Below are positions 52,162 through 60,193 of a stretch of 64,000 bases of DNA, one piece after another. Source of the DNA: Thermanaerovibrio velox DSM 12556 (GTDB lineage Bacteria; Synergistota; Synergistia; Synergistales; Synergistaceae); contig NZ_CM001377.1 in NCBI RefSeq assembly GCF_000237825.1, positions 62,001 to 126,000 on the forward strand, read 5' to 3'. Position 1 is the first letter of the stretch. Each line of letters opens with the position of its first letter. The notes under the pieces were generated by a model, which was not told the origin of the DNA, made no database searches, and saw only the letters and a program-made list of their open reading frames with translations. Made by a program: the position numbers and the translations under genes.

Positions 52162-52365
52162 GACGTGAATCTCCCCCTTCCATTAAGGTTAAAATTCAAA
52201 AAAGCTTAAATCCCTTTGCACCTGGTTGAGTATGCCAAGGACTGGCCTGTAAGGCAACCCCTGAATCCGGCGTATGGGGTCCCTTGAAGTCCCGGGCCCT
52301 TTGGTGTTAGCCTGTCCGCAGGGTGCGAACCTTGGTGCACGATTACGGGCTGGGGGGTGGATAGG

Positions 52366-53139
52366 ATGGTGAAGTCCCTGCTTAGGGCCGTTTTGCTGGC
52401 CCAGTTCGTCCTGTTTTGTGTCACGGTTTGCCCTGGCATCGGCGCGGAGAGGGTCCTTGTGGCGGCGGCGGATCCTTGGCCTCCCTACTTCAACCCCCGA
52501 AGCCAAAGGCTTGGCATGGCGGCGGAGATCGTGAGGGAGGCCCTGAGGACCCAGGGGTATCGGGTGTCGTTTAAGGTCATGCCGTGGGATGCCGCCCAGC
52601 GGGCGGTTTACGAGGGCAAGGCGGACATGCTCATAGACGCCTGGTTCACCAAGGAGAGGCAGAAGAAGTACCTGGTGAGCTCCCCTTACGCCGTAAGCCG
52701 CATAGTCTTCTTCAAGAGGAAGGACAGTTCCTTCCAGTACCGGGGGCGGGAGAGCCTCACGGGGCTTAAGGTGGGGCTCGTCAAGGGATACTCCTACGAC
52801 GAGGAGTTCCTCTCCTGGGACAACTACCGGAGGGATTACGACGTGAGCTTCGTGCCCTTGGCGCTGAAGGTGGCGTCCCGAAAGCTGGACCTGGCCCTTA
52901 ACGACCGTCTGGTGGGGATGCTCGAGATCTCCGAGCGGGAGCCGTGGCTTTTGGAGGTCCTTGATACTGCGGAGACGCCCCTGCGGGAGGCCACCCTTCA
53001 CGTGATGGTCTCAAGGAACGTCAAGGACGGGGAAAAGATCCTGAAGGCCTTTGAGAAGGGGCTCTTGGAGATGAAGAGGAGCGGCCAGTACCGGAGGATA
53101 CTGGCCGCGTACGGGGCGGAGGACGGGGCGGTCAAATGA
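52366..53139 (+). CDS. Polar amino-acid-type periplasmic binding protein (SBP_bac_3)
   Basis: The protein is about 257 residues from ATG 52366 (GTG 52357 also possible). The signal peptide LLRAVLLAQFVLFCVTVCPG is followed by the class-II binding fold: VAAADPWPPYFNPRSQRLGM (in part), AAEIVREALRTQGY, WDAAQRAVYEGKADMLIDAW (in part), LTGLKVGLVKGYSYD. No permease or ATPase is adjacent, so it may feed a distant transporter or act as a sensor. The 200 bases before it (52162-52365) hold no gene; GCC-TGTAA-GGC and other short stems are visible but I recognise no RNA family. Confidence 0.75.
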   Translation: MVKSLLRAVLLAQFVLFCVTVCPGIGAERVLVAAADPWPPYFNPRSQRLGMAAEIVREALRTQGYRVSFKVMPWDAAQRAVYEGKADMLIDAWFTKERQKKYLVSSPYAVSRIVFFKRKDSSFQYRGRESLTGLKVGLVKGYSYDEEFLSWDNYRRDYDVSFVPLALKVASRKLDLALNDRLVGMLEISEREPWLLEVLDTAETPLREATLHVMVSRNVKDGEKILKAFEKGLLEMKRSGQYRRILAAYGAEDGAVK

Positions 53140-53150
53140 GTTTGCGGCCC

Positions 53151-54359
53151 CTAGAGCCTAAGCTCCCTCATGACGGTGTCGAGGTCCTTATCCCCCCGGC
53201 CGGAGAGGTTGACCAGGATCGCTTGGTCTTCGTTGAGGGTTGGGAGGAGCTTTAAGGCGTACGCCACCGCGTGGGAGCTCTCCAGGGCGGGTATTATGCC
53301 CTCGGTCCTGGATAGGGTGAGGAAGGCCTCCAGGGCCTCCCGGTCGGTCACGCTTTCGCAGCGGATCCTTCCCAGGTCCTTCAGGTGTGCCAGCTCGGGT
53401 CCCACGCCAGGGTAGTCCAGCCCGGAGGACACGCTGTGAACCTCCGCGGGGCTGCCGTCATGGTCGGTGAGCACGTAGGTCCTGAAGCCGTGGATCACCG
53501 CCTCCCGGCCTTTGAGCAGCGAGGCGGCGTGTTTATCCGTGTGGAGCCCCAGCCCCGCGGGCTCCACCGCCACGAGCTGCACCGACGGGTCGCCGAGAAA
53601 GCCGCTGAAGAGTCCCATGGCGTTGCTGCCTCCCCCCACGCAGGCTATGGCGTGGCTGGGAAGACAGCCCTCCACCTGGAGGAACTGCTCCCTTGCCTCT
53701 TCTCCTATGATCGACTGGAAGTGCCTCACCATGGTGGGGTATGGATGGGGGCCCACCACGGATCCCAATAGGTAAAACGCCCCGGGGTCCGACACGTAGC
53801 GGTCCAGGGCGGCGTCCACCGCCTCCTTGAGGGTGCCCGCCCCTTGGGAGACGCTCACCACCTGTGCCCCCAATGCCCTCATGCGGGCCACGTTCGGGGC
53901 CTGCTTCTTAACGTCCTGTTCCCCCATGAAGACCGTGCACTGAAGCCCCAAGAGGGCCGCCACGGTGGCGCAAGCGGTGCCGTGCATCCCCGCCCCGGTC
54001 TCGGCTATTATCCTGTCCTTGCCCATCCGCCTGGCCAGAAGCCCCTGACCCAGGGCGTTGTTTATCTTGTGGGCCCCCGTGTGGTTCAGGTCCTCCCGCT
54101 TGAGGTACATCCTGGCCCCCTTGGGGGACAGGCTGGACAGGTTCAAACACCGTGTTAGGGCGGAGGGACGCCCCACGTAGTGCCTTAGCAGCTCCCGGTA
54201 CTCCCTCTCAAACTCCGGATCCCCCAATGCCTCTTGGAACGCCCCTTCCAGCTCGGAAAGCCTCTCCGCCACCGCCGAGTCCACGAAGGCCCCGCCGTAA
54301 CGGCCGAAGTATCCGTCTCCCAAAACCCTCTTGCCCTCCGCCTGGCTCATCTGTCTCAT
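53151..54359 (-). CDS. trpB: Tryptophan synthase beta chain
   Basis: The protein has 402 residues, normal length. YFGRYGGAFVDSAV (TrpB1-type N-terminus), PLP lysine in LNHTGAHKINNALGQ, MGEQDVKKQAPNVARMRALG (in part), PTMVRHFQSIIGEEAREQ and CVGGGSNAMGLF are conserved. TrpB makes tryptophan from serine and indole. No trpA or other trp gene adjoins it. AGGAGGAAGG precedes the ATG. A Trp leader peptide and attenuator hairpins lie upstream, so it is regulated by tryptophan supply. Confidence 0.95.
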   Translation of the reverse strand: MRQMSQAEGKRVLGDGYFGRYGGAFVDSAVAERLSELEGAFQEALGDPEFEREYRELLRHYVGRPSALTRCLNLSSLSPKGARMYLKREDLNHTGAHKINNALGQGLLARRMGKDRIIAETGAGMHGTACATVAALLGLQCTVFMGEQDVKKQAPNVARMRALGAQVVSVSQGAGTLKEAVDAALDRYVSDPGAFYLLGSVVGPHPYPTMVRHFQSIIGEEAREQFLQVEGCLPSHAIACVGGGSNAMGLFSGFLGDPSVQLVAVEPAGLGLHTDKHAASLLKGREAVIHGFRTYVLTDHDGSPAEVHSVSSGLDYPGVGPELAHLKDLGRIRCESVTDREALEAFLTLSRTEGIIPALESSHAVAYALKLLPTLNEDQAILVNLSGRGDKDLDTVMRELRL

Positions 54360-54412
54360 CTTGCCTTCCTCCTCTCAAATGGCACTCACGTGCCGGGTTT
54401 CCGCGAAAGAGA

Positions 54413-54446
54413 GAGGGGCCGCCTGGATATACCAGCGCGGCCCCTC
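54413..54446 (-). other. Second leader hairpin of trpB
   Basis: Minus strand: GAGGGGCCGC pairs perfectly with GCGGCCCCTC (10 bp), with an inner CTGG/CCAG stem, followed by TCTCTTTCG. It may be a second, weak terminator or protect the trpB start region. Confidence 0.5.
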
Positions 54447-54472
54447 CTCGAAATAGCTTTCCCAAGTGGCTC

Positions 54473-54512
54473 AAAAGCGCGAGGGGGACCGCAGGATAGC
54501 CGCGGCCCCCCT
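54473..54512 (-). terminator. trp attenuator (terminator hairpin)
   Basis: Minus strand: AGGGGGGCCGC (54512-54502) pairs with GCGGTCCCCCT (54492-54482), 11 bp with one G-U and a 9-base loop. TTTT follows five bases later. It begins 42 bases after the leader-peptide stop. The Trp-codon segment can pair with the segment just behind it (GGCGGTGGCC with GGCCGCCGTC, two G-U), giving the usual 1:2 hairpin. A clear 2:3 antiterminator is not resolved by eye. Confidence 0.65.
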
Positions 54513-54553
54513 TTAAGGACTTGCTAGAGCAAAGCCCAAGGCGGACGGCGGCC

Positions 54554-54625
54554 TCAAGGCCACCGCCACCAAAGGGTGCTGTCGATATTGAGGAACGGTT
54601 TGAGAGAACTGTGCAATCTGATCAT
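54554..54625 (-). CDS. trpL: trp leader peptide (23 aa, WWRW)
   Basis: ATG 54625 opens a 23-codon frame, MIRLHSSLKPFLNIDSTLWW plus RWP, ending TGA at 54554. Three of the last five codons are TGG. The ATG coincides with the base expected as +1 of the promoter at 54632-54660, so the message would be leaderless, and indeed no ribosome site is present. Hairpins follow before trpB. Ribosome stalling on Trp codons would control attenuation, as known for trp operons of proteobacteria. Too short for ordinary gene calling. Confidence 0.75.
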   Translation of the reverse strand: MIRLHSSLKPFLNIDSTLWWRWP

Positions 54626-54631
54626 GGGGTG

Positions 54632-54660
54632 ATGATATGTGCCCCTTAAGGTCATGTCAA
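54632..54660 (-). promoter_or_regulatory. trpL-trpB promoter
   Basis: Minus strand: -35 TTGACA (54660-54655), exactly 17 bases, -10 TATCAT (54637-54632). The +1 position, seven bases past the -10, is the A of the trpL ATG at 54625. Confidence 0.8.
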
Positions 54661-54664
54661 GGGG

Positions 54665-55138
54665 TCACATCAGCACCTCCTTGTACCACGTGACGAAGGA
54701 CTCCCTGCAGGTCTTGAGGAAGTCCCTTATGCGGTCCCGGGTCACCCCGCCTTCCAGGTCTAGATCAAGCTCAAGGCAGGCTTGCTTCTTCTGGTCCATG
54801 TAGCTCCTGGAGTACCGGCGGTTCATGTTCCAATCGTTTATCCTCGCCATGGTGGCCTTGCTCTCCGCGAAGGCTATGTAGAACTCTATGCTGTTGTCGT
54901 TCGGGGTGAGCACCAGGGCGTTGTAGCCCTCCAGCTTCCATATGATGTCCCCGTCCTTGTCCAGGTCCGCGGAGTACCCGTCCTCCTTTAGGATCTTGAC
55001 CAGCTCCTTAGTGGTTATTCGGTTAACCACGCTGTCCTGGGCGTTGCCCCCTGCCAAGGCTATGTTAGGGGTAAGGACTGTGCCTGCGGAAACCAACAGC
55101 GCCAGGACCAAGATGAGCGGGTAACTGGTCTTTCTCAC
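54665..55138 (-). CDS. Secreted YbjN-domain protein
   Basis: The protein has 157 residues from GTG 55138 with AAGGGGTGAT upstream. The signal peptide (SYPLILVLALLVSAGTVL...ALA) is followed by a YbjN-type alpha/beta domain (LVKILKEDGYSADLDKDGDI, IWKLEGYNALVLTPNDNSIEF in part, INDWNMNRRYSRSYMDQ). YbjN proteins resemble type-III secretion chaperones in fold and have no settled function. The exported form is probably periplasmic. It ends just before the trpL promoter. The upstream 137-base gap has an extended -10 (TGATACAAT) near 55208-55216. Confidence 0.72.
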   Translation of the reverse strand: MRKTSYPLILVLALLVSAGTVLTPNIALAGGNAQDSVVNRITTKELVKILKEDGYSADLDKDGDIIWKLEGYNALVLTPNDNSIEFYIAFAESKATMARINDWNMNRRYSRSYMDQKKQACLELDLDLEGGVTRDRIRDFLKTCRESFVTWYKEVLM

Positions 55139-55275
55139 GGTGCATCACCCCTTACCGGCGGGGCCCCCTTTAGGGTATCGCCGAGTAGAATTGACTTCCT
55201 GTGCGAGATTGTATCACGTCATAGATTTTATTAGGAGTATAGTCCCAATATTCCGTGAGCCACAGAGGTTTGGTG

Positions 55276-56139
55276 TCAAGGGTTCCCCTGCATTATTTCC
55301 GTTATGTTCATGCTTATGTCCAGGGCGGTTGCCGAGTGGGTGAGGGATCCCACGGATATAACGTCCACCCCTGCCATGGCGGCCTGAAGGGCCCGCTGGA
55401 CCGTCATGTTCCCCGAGGCCTCTATGATCGCCCTGCCCTTGGCCAGCTTGACCGCCTGGGCCATCTCCTCGGGGCTCATGTTGTCCAGCATGATGATGTC
55501 CGCCCCGGAATTGAGGGCCTCCTCCACCTGCTGAAGGGTCTTGGTCTCCACCTCTATGGTCATGGTGTGGGGTATCCGTTCCCTCGCCATGCGGACCGCT
55601 TTCTCGATCCCCCCTGCCAGGGCTATGTGGTTGTCCTTAAGCATCACCCCGTCGGACAGGGAGAACCGGTGGTTCCGGCCTCCTCCGATGAGCACCGCCG
55701 CCTTGTCCAGGGTCCTGAGGCCCGGTGCGGTCTTTCGGGTGTCCGTTATGCGCACCGGGAAGCCCGAGAGGGCGTCTACGAAGCCCCTCACCGCGGTGGC
55801 TATGCCGCTCATCCGCTGGAGCAGGTTAAGCGCCGTTCGCTCCGCGGAAAGCATGGCCCCCCCGTCCCCTGTTATCTCCATCAGGTCCTCGCCGGGGGTG
55901 ACGGTGTCCCCGTCTTGCGCGAGGAAACGGATCTTCACGTCCCGGTCCAGGGTTGAGAATACCCGGGCGGCCACATCGAGCCCCGCCACCACCCCCTGGG
56001 CCTTGGCGGTGAGCCGCGCCCTTGCGGTCACCGGGCCGGTCACCACGCAGGCGGTGCTCACGTCCCCGTTGGGCATGTCCTCCATGAGGGCCTGCCGGAT
56101 TATCCTATCAACCTCAAACCAGTTGTAATGCGGTCTCAA
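55276..56139 (-). CDS. nadC: Nicotinate-nucleotide pyrophosphorylase (carboxylating)
   Basis: The protein is about 287 residues from TTG 56139, with AGGGGTGAT six bases upstream; the frame is open to 56172. Quinolinate-site residues: EDMPNGDVSTACVV, AERTALNLLQRMSGIAT, ITDTRKTAPGLRTLDKAAV (in part), GGGRNHRFSLSDGVMLKDNH (in part), VEVETKT-type IEVETKTLQQVEEAL and MLDNMSPEEM. It turns quinolinate into nicotinate mononucleotide. Last of the nadA-nadB-nadC operon. Confidence 0.94.
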   Translation of the reverse strand: MRPHYNWFEVDRIIRQALMEDMPNGDVSTACVVTGPVTARARLTAKAQGVVAGLDVAARVFSTLDRDVKIRFLAQDGDTVTPGEDLMEITGDGGAMLSAERTALNLLQRMSGIATAVRGFVDALSGFPVRITDTRKTAPGLRTLDKAAVLIGGGRNHRFSLSDGVMLKDNHIALAGGIEKAVRMARERIPHTMTIEVETKTLQQVEEALNSGADIIMLDNMSPEEMAQAVKLAKGRAIIEASGNMTVQRALQAAMAGVDVISVGSLTHSATALDISMNITEIMQGNP

Positions 56140-56146
56140 AGCCCAA

Positions 56147-57670
56147 TCACCCCTCAATCCAGTGGCTTCCAAGGGACGAGGGCCTACTCAGGGCCCCGTT
56201 CACCACCGAGAGGGCCACCTGGATCATGTTTATCACCTCGAAGTGGTCAATTGATGATAGGTCCGCCCCCCCCGCGGAGCTCAGCATCTCGCCCAGTTCC
56301 TCCCGGGCCTTGCGAAGCCCTTCGGCGGTGCGGATCACGAAGGCCCGTTCGGTCATGATCCGCCGTATCCTTTCCATGGCCTCCGTTGGATCCCATGGGA
56401 ACTCCGCGCCCCGGTGCCTGGGCTCCCCGGCGTAAGAGGGAAGTAGGCCAGGCCTTGGGGTGTCCGGTATCACCCGGGCTATCCGTTTGGCGAACACCAA
56501 GGCCTCCAGGAGGGAGTTGCTGGCCAGGCGGTTTGCCCCGTGGACCCCGGTCCTGGCGGCCTCCCCGCAGGCGTAGAGCCCTTCCACCGAGCTCCTGCCC
56601 CAAAGGTCCGTGGATATGCCACCCATCAGGTAGTGGGCCACGGGACGCACCGGTATCCAGTCCCTTGCTATGTCCAAACCCTCTTCCAGGCACCGGTGGT
56701 AGATGTTTGGGAACCGGGTCCTTAGGAAATCCCCTCCCAGGTGTGTAACGTCCAGGTACACGAAGGGGGAGTTGTGTTTAAGCATCTGCCGGGTCACCGC
56801 CCGGGCCACGATGTCCCGTGGGGCCAGGTCTTTTAGGGGGTGTTCGTCCCTCATGAAGGGTTCCCCCTTTGGGGAGCGCAGGATGCCCCCCTCTCCCCGC
56901 ACCGCCTCGGATATGAGGAAGCTCTGCTGGGAGGAGGGGGAGTAGAGCCCCGTGGGGTGGAACTGGACGAACTCCATGTCCAAGACGGAGGCCCCGGCCC
57001 TAATGGCCATGGCGATCCCGTCCCCGGAGGAGTAGCGCATGTTGGTGGTGCGCTCGTAGAGCCTGCCTATGCCGCCGGTGGCCACCACCAGGTGCCTGGC
57101 GAACAGGCACCTGGTGGCCCCCCCGAGCACGGCCAGCACCCCGGCGGATCCGAATTGGTCGGTTATTATGTCCACCGCGAAGGCGTTGTCGAAGAAGGTG
57201 AGGTTATCTCGCCCCCTCGCCGCCTTGGCCAGGGCTCGTACGATCTCCGCCCCTGTGGAGTCCTTGGTGTGGAGTATGCGGTTCTTGGAGTGTCCCCCCT
57301 CCCGGGTTAGCTTCAAGGACCCATCGGGGTTCCGGTCGAACTCCACCCCCAAGGCCATAAGGTCCTGGGCGATGTCTGGGCTTTCTTTGACCATGACCCT
57401 GACCGCTTCGGGGTCGTTGTGGCGGCATCCCGCCTCCAAGGTGTCCTCCACGTGGGACTCCTGGTCCTCAGGTCCCTGGCATATGGCTATGCCCCCTTGG
57501 GCTAGGCCGCTGTTGGTGTCCTTGGGCAGGGCGCTCATAACCACCGCGGTTTTCATGGAGTGGGGCAGGTTCAGGGCTGCGAAGAGCCCTCCAACCCCGG
57601 CTCCTATCACGATGACGTCGAAGCGGTTGTGGTCCGAGGGTTCCCCTGCGAAGGATGTGAGGTATCTCAA
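56147..57670 (-). CDS. nadB: L-aspartate oxidase
   Basis: The protein has 507 residues from TTG 57670 with GGAGGTGAT five bases upstream. FAD-binding DVIVIGAGVGGLFAALNLP, SGLAQGGIAICQGPED, REGGHSKNRILHTKDSTGAE (in part), EFVQFHPTGLY and the C-terminal ACGEAARTGVHGANRLASNS (in part) are NadB signatures. It oxidises aspartate to iminoaspartate; in anaerobes fumarate is a likely electron acceptor. It overlaps no other gene but abuts nadA. Confidence 0.94.
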   Translation of the reverse strand: MRYLTSFAGEPSDHNRFDVIVIGAGVGGLFAALNLPHSMKTAVVMSALPKDTNSGLAQGGIAICQGPEDQESHVEDTLEAGCRHNDPEAVRVMVKESPDIAQDLMALGVEFDRNPDGSLKLTREGGHSKNRILHTKDSTGAEIVRALAKAARGRDNLTFFDNAFAVDIITDQFGSAGVLAVLGGATRCLFARHLVVATGGIGRLYERTTNMRYSSGDGIAMAIRAGASVLDMEFVQFHPTGLYSPSSQQSFLISEAVRGEGGILRSPKGEPFMRDEHPLKDLAPRDIVARAVTRQMLKHNSPFVYLDVTHLGGDFLRTRFPNIYHRCLEEGLDIARDWIPVRPVAHYLMGGISTDLWGRSSVEGLYACGEAARTGVHGANRLASNSLLEALVFAKRIARVIPDTPRPGLLPSYAGEPRHRGAEFPWDPTEAMERIRRIMTERAFVIRTAEGLRKAREELGEMLSSAGGADLSSIDHFEVINMIQVALSVVNGALSRPSSLGSHWIEG

Positions 57671-57671
57671 T

Positions 57672-58583
57672 TTATATCACCTCCAGCATCCTCTCCAGCG
57701 AGGCCCTGGCACGGTCTATCGTGTCCCGGGGAAGGATGATCTCGTGGGTTTCCTCCTGCAGGGAGCGCAGGATGGAGTGGAGGGTGGTGCGCTTCATGTT
57801 GGGGCACACCGGGGCGGGGGAGATGGTGTAGAAGGTCTTGTGGGGGCATCGTTTTTTAAGCCCGTGCAGCATCCCCTCCTCGGTGCCCACTATGAACTCC
57901 GAGGTGCTCGAGGAGGCCGCGAAGTCCAACATCTGGGAGGTGCTGCCCACGAAGTGGGCCATCTTCACCACCTCCTCCTGGCACTCCGGGTGGGCCATGA
58001 AGAGGGCGGAGGGGTGCTCCGCCAGGGCGGAGAGGACCTGATCCGGGTCTATGCGCTCGTGGGTGGGGCAGAAGCCGTCCCAGGGGATTACGCGCACCTC
58101 CGGCACCGCCCGCTGGACGAAGCGGGCCAGGTTGCGGTCCGGGGCGAAGATAACCTCCTTTGAGTTAAGGGATCGCACCACCTTTGGGGCGTTGGAGGAG
58201 GTGCAGCATATGTGGCACTCCCCCTTGACCTCCGCAGAGGTGTTGACGTAGCAGACCACCGGCACGCCCGGGTGTTCGTCCTTCATGCGCCTTAGGTCCT
58301 CCGGTGTCACCATGTCCGCCATGGGGCACCCCGCCTGGGGTTCCGGCAGCAGGACCTTCTTGTCCGGCGAGAGGATCTTCGCGCTCTCCGCCATGAATTT
58401 GACGCCGCAGAACACGATCATTCGGTGATCCGTACCAGCGGCAGCGCGGCTCAGCTGGAAGGAGTCCCCCACCAGGTCCGCCACGTCCTGCACCTCCGGG
58501 ATCTGATAGTTGTGGGCCAGGATTACGGCCCCCTTCGCCTCCTTGAGGCGAAGGATCTCGGACCTTACTTCGTTGAGATCCAT
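57672..58583 (-). CDS. nadA: Quinolinate synthase A
   Basis: The protein has 303 residues. [4Fe-4S] ligands are candidates in VVCYVNTSAEVKGE, in HPECQEEVVKM and in PAPVCPNMKRTTL. AVILAHNYQIPEVQD, FCGVKFMAESAKIL, PDRNLARFV and GTEEGMLHGLKK are family blocks. It condenses iminoaspartate with dihydroxyacetone phosphate. GACCGGAGGAA precedes ATG 58583. First gene of the nad operon. Confidence 0.95.
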   Translation of the reverse strand: MDLNEVRSEILRLKEAKGAVILAHNYQIPEVQDVADLVGDSFQLSRAAAGTDHRMIVFCGVKFMAESAKILSPDKKVLLPEPQAGCPMADMVTPEDLRRMKDEHPGVPVVCYVNTSAEVKGECHICCTSSNAPKVVRSLNSKEVIFAPDRNLARFVQRAVPEVRVIPWDGFCPTHERIDPDQVLSALAEHPSALFMAHPECQEEVVKMAHFVGSTSQMLDFAASSSTSEFIVGTEEGMLHGLKKRCPHKTFYTISPAPVCPNMKRTTLHSILRSLQEETHEIILPRDTIDRARASLERMLEVI

Positions 58584-58665
58584 TTCCTCCGGTCTCCTTT
58601 TGGATTTTTTGAGTTTGAGGCTTTTGATCCCCCGCTGCCTTAGTTACAGCCCCGAGGAGATCGTG

Positions 58666-58682
58666 ATTTGCATTACAAATGC
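58666..58682. promoter_or_regulatory. Candidate operator upstream of nadA
   Basis: Two interleaved perfect inverted repeats: ATTTG-N5-CAAAT (58666-58680) and GCATT-N3-AATGC (58670-58682). They lie between nadA and the divergent alcohol dehydrogenase gene; a TATTAT on the minus strand at ~58703-58708 may be the nad -10. The regulator is unknown. Confidence 0.4.
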
Positions 58683-58860
58683 TTAAAAAAGGCCCATTTT
58701 TGCTACATAATAGCACACCCGGCGGGATTGTCGGATACCCCGAGGGCCTCCTTGGCGGGGTTGACATCTTAGAGAATCGGAGTAGAGTATGGCCCGAAGA
58801 GACAGTGAAAAAAAGACACAAACTTTACGATATCGTCAAAAAAGTTTGGAGGTGTCCGGA

Positions 58861-60087
58861 GTGTGGGAGAAGAACAACTCCATATACGACGTCAAGGAGA
58901 TAAGGACCAGGACCACCTGCTACCTGGGGGTGGGAGCCATAGACAAGGTGGATCCCATAATGGAGGCCCTGTCCGACATGGGGCACCGGAGGGTTTTGGT
59001 GGTGTCCGGCAGATCGTCCTACAGGACCTGCTGGGGCAAGGTGCTCAAGGCCTTTGAGAAGCACGGCGTTTCCTACGTGCACTACGACCGCATAACCCCT
59101 AATCCAACGGTGGACTCGGTGGATGAGGCGGCCCAGATGGCCCGGGAGTTCGGGGCCACCGCGGTGGTGGCCATAGGGGGAGGCAGCCCCATAGACTCCG
59201 CCAAGAGCGCCGCCATACTGATGGAGTACCCCGACAAGACCGCCAGGGACCTGTATGAGCTCAAGTTCAGCCCCAAGAAGGCCGCCCCGGTGGTGGCCAT
59301 CAACCTCACCCACGGGACCGGCACGGAGGTGGACCGTTTCGCGGTGGTGAGCATACCGGAGAAGGAGTACAAGCCCGCCATAGCCTACGACTGCATCTAT
59401 CCCCTGTTCGCCATCGACGATCCTTCCCTCATGACCGGGCTTCCGGAGGATCAGACCCGGTACGTGTCCGTCGATGCCCTAAACCACGTCATAGAGGCCT
59501 GCACCACCGTGGCGGCGAGCCCTTACTCCATCCTGCTGGCCAAGGAGACCGTGAGGCTCATCGCCAAGTACCTGCCTAAGGCCCTTCGGGATCCCAAGGA
59601 CCTGGAGGCCCGGTACTACCTGCTCTACGCCTCCATGATAGCCGGCGTGGCCTTTGACAACGGCCTTTTGCACTACACCCACGCCCTTGAGCATCCCCTG
59701 TCGGCGGTGAAGCCGGAGCTTCCCCACGGCCTTGGGCTTGCCATGATAGTCCCCGGGGTGGTCAAGAACATCTACCCCGCAAGGCCCGAGGTCTTGGCGG
59801 ACGTGCTGTCCCCGATAATCCCGGGCCTCGAGGGTACCCCCGAGGAGGCCTTGGGGGCCGCGGAGGCCTTGGAGGAGTGGCTGTTCTCCGTGGGCGTGAC
59901 CCAGAAGCTCTCCGACCAGGGCTTCGGTGAGGAGCACGTGTCCAAACTGGTGCACCTTGCCAAGACCACCCCGTCCCTTGACACCCTGCTGAGCCTCGCC
60001 CCGGTCACGGCCACGGACCAGGTCATAGAGGACATCTACAGGTGCTCCCTGAAACCCCTCAAGGCCTCCGCGGCCGTAAGGGGTTAG
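58861..60087 (+). CDS. Iron-containing alcohol dehydrogenase
   Basis: The protein has 408 residues from GTG 58861, six bases after GGAGGTG; the open frame before it (from 58789) is not coding-like. Group-III dehydrogenase blocks: GAIDKVDPIMEALSDMGHRR (in part), RITPNPTVDSVDEAAQM, AIGGGSPIDSAKSAAIL, LTHGTGTEVDRFAV. The metal histidines are in FDNGLLHYTHALEHPLSAVK (in part) and ELPHGLGLAMIVPGV. It reduces an aldehyde or ketone or the reverse with NAD(P)H; the substrate is unknown. TTGACA at 58761 with a TAGAGT 16 bases on may be its promoter. Confidence 0.88.
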   Translation: MWEKNNSIYDVKEIRTRTTCYLGVGAIDKVDPIMEALSDMGHRRVLVVSGRSSYRTCWGKVLKAFEKHGVSYVHYDRITPNPTVDSVDEAAQMAREFGATAVVAIGGGSPIDSAKSAAILMEYPDKTARDLYELKFSPKKAAPVVAINLTHGTGTEVDRFAVVSIPEKEYKPAIAYDCIYPLFAIDDPSLMTGLPEDQTRYVSVDALNHVIEACTTVAASPYSILLAKETVRLIAKYLPKALRDPKDLEARYYLLYASMIAGVAFDNGLLHYTHALEHPLSAVKPELPHGLGLAMIVPGVVKNIYPARPEVLADVLSPIIPGLEGTPEEALGAAEALEEWLFSVGVTQKLSDQGFGEEHVSKLVHLAKTTPSLDTLLSLAPVTATDQVIEDIYRCSLKPLKASAAVRG

Positions 60088-60125
60088 GCAACAAGCCCTA
60101 CAGCCCCTCGTCTCCTCCTTAAACG

Positions 60126-60158
60126 CCGTGGGGCACCGGGATCACCGGTGCCCCACGG
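60126..60158. terminator. Convergent terminator hairpin (alcohol dehydrogenase / fru operon)
   Basis: CCGTGGGGCACCGG pairs perfectly with CCGGTGCCCCACGG (14 bp, 5-base loop GATCA). Only TTCT follows on the plus strand. It lies between the two converging genes. Confidence 0.6.
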
Positions 60159-60193
60159 GCTTCTGGAGGGTCACATCTTCCCTTGTCCCAGCC

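Noticed and set aside
52162-52365. Possible metabolite riboswitch before the binding protein
   Set aside because: Some fragments (GGCCTGTAAGGCAACC) recall SAM-type riboswitch pieces, but the conserved core order is absent. I cannot name a class.
52189-53001. 270-residue minus-strand frame opposite the binding protein
   Set aside because: Pro/Gly/Arg/His-rich shadow of the plus-strand gene, no motifs, no SD, opposite a well-supported gene.
54360-54560. T-box riboswitch before trpB
   Set aside because: GGGGCCGCGG resembles part of the T-box sequence, but there is no UGGN-ACCGCG bulge and no recognisable stem I. The leader peptide with Trp codons explains the region better.
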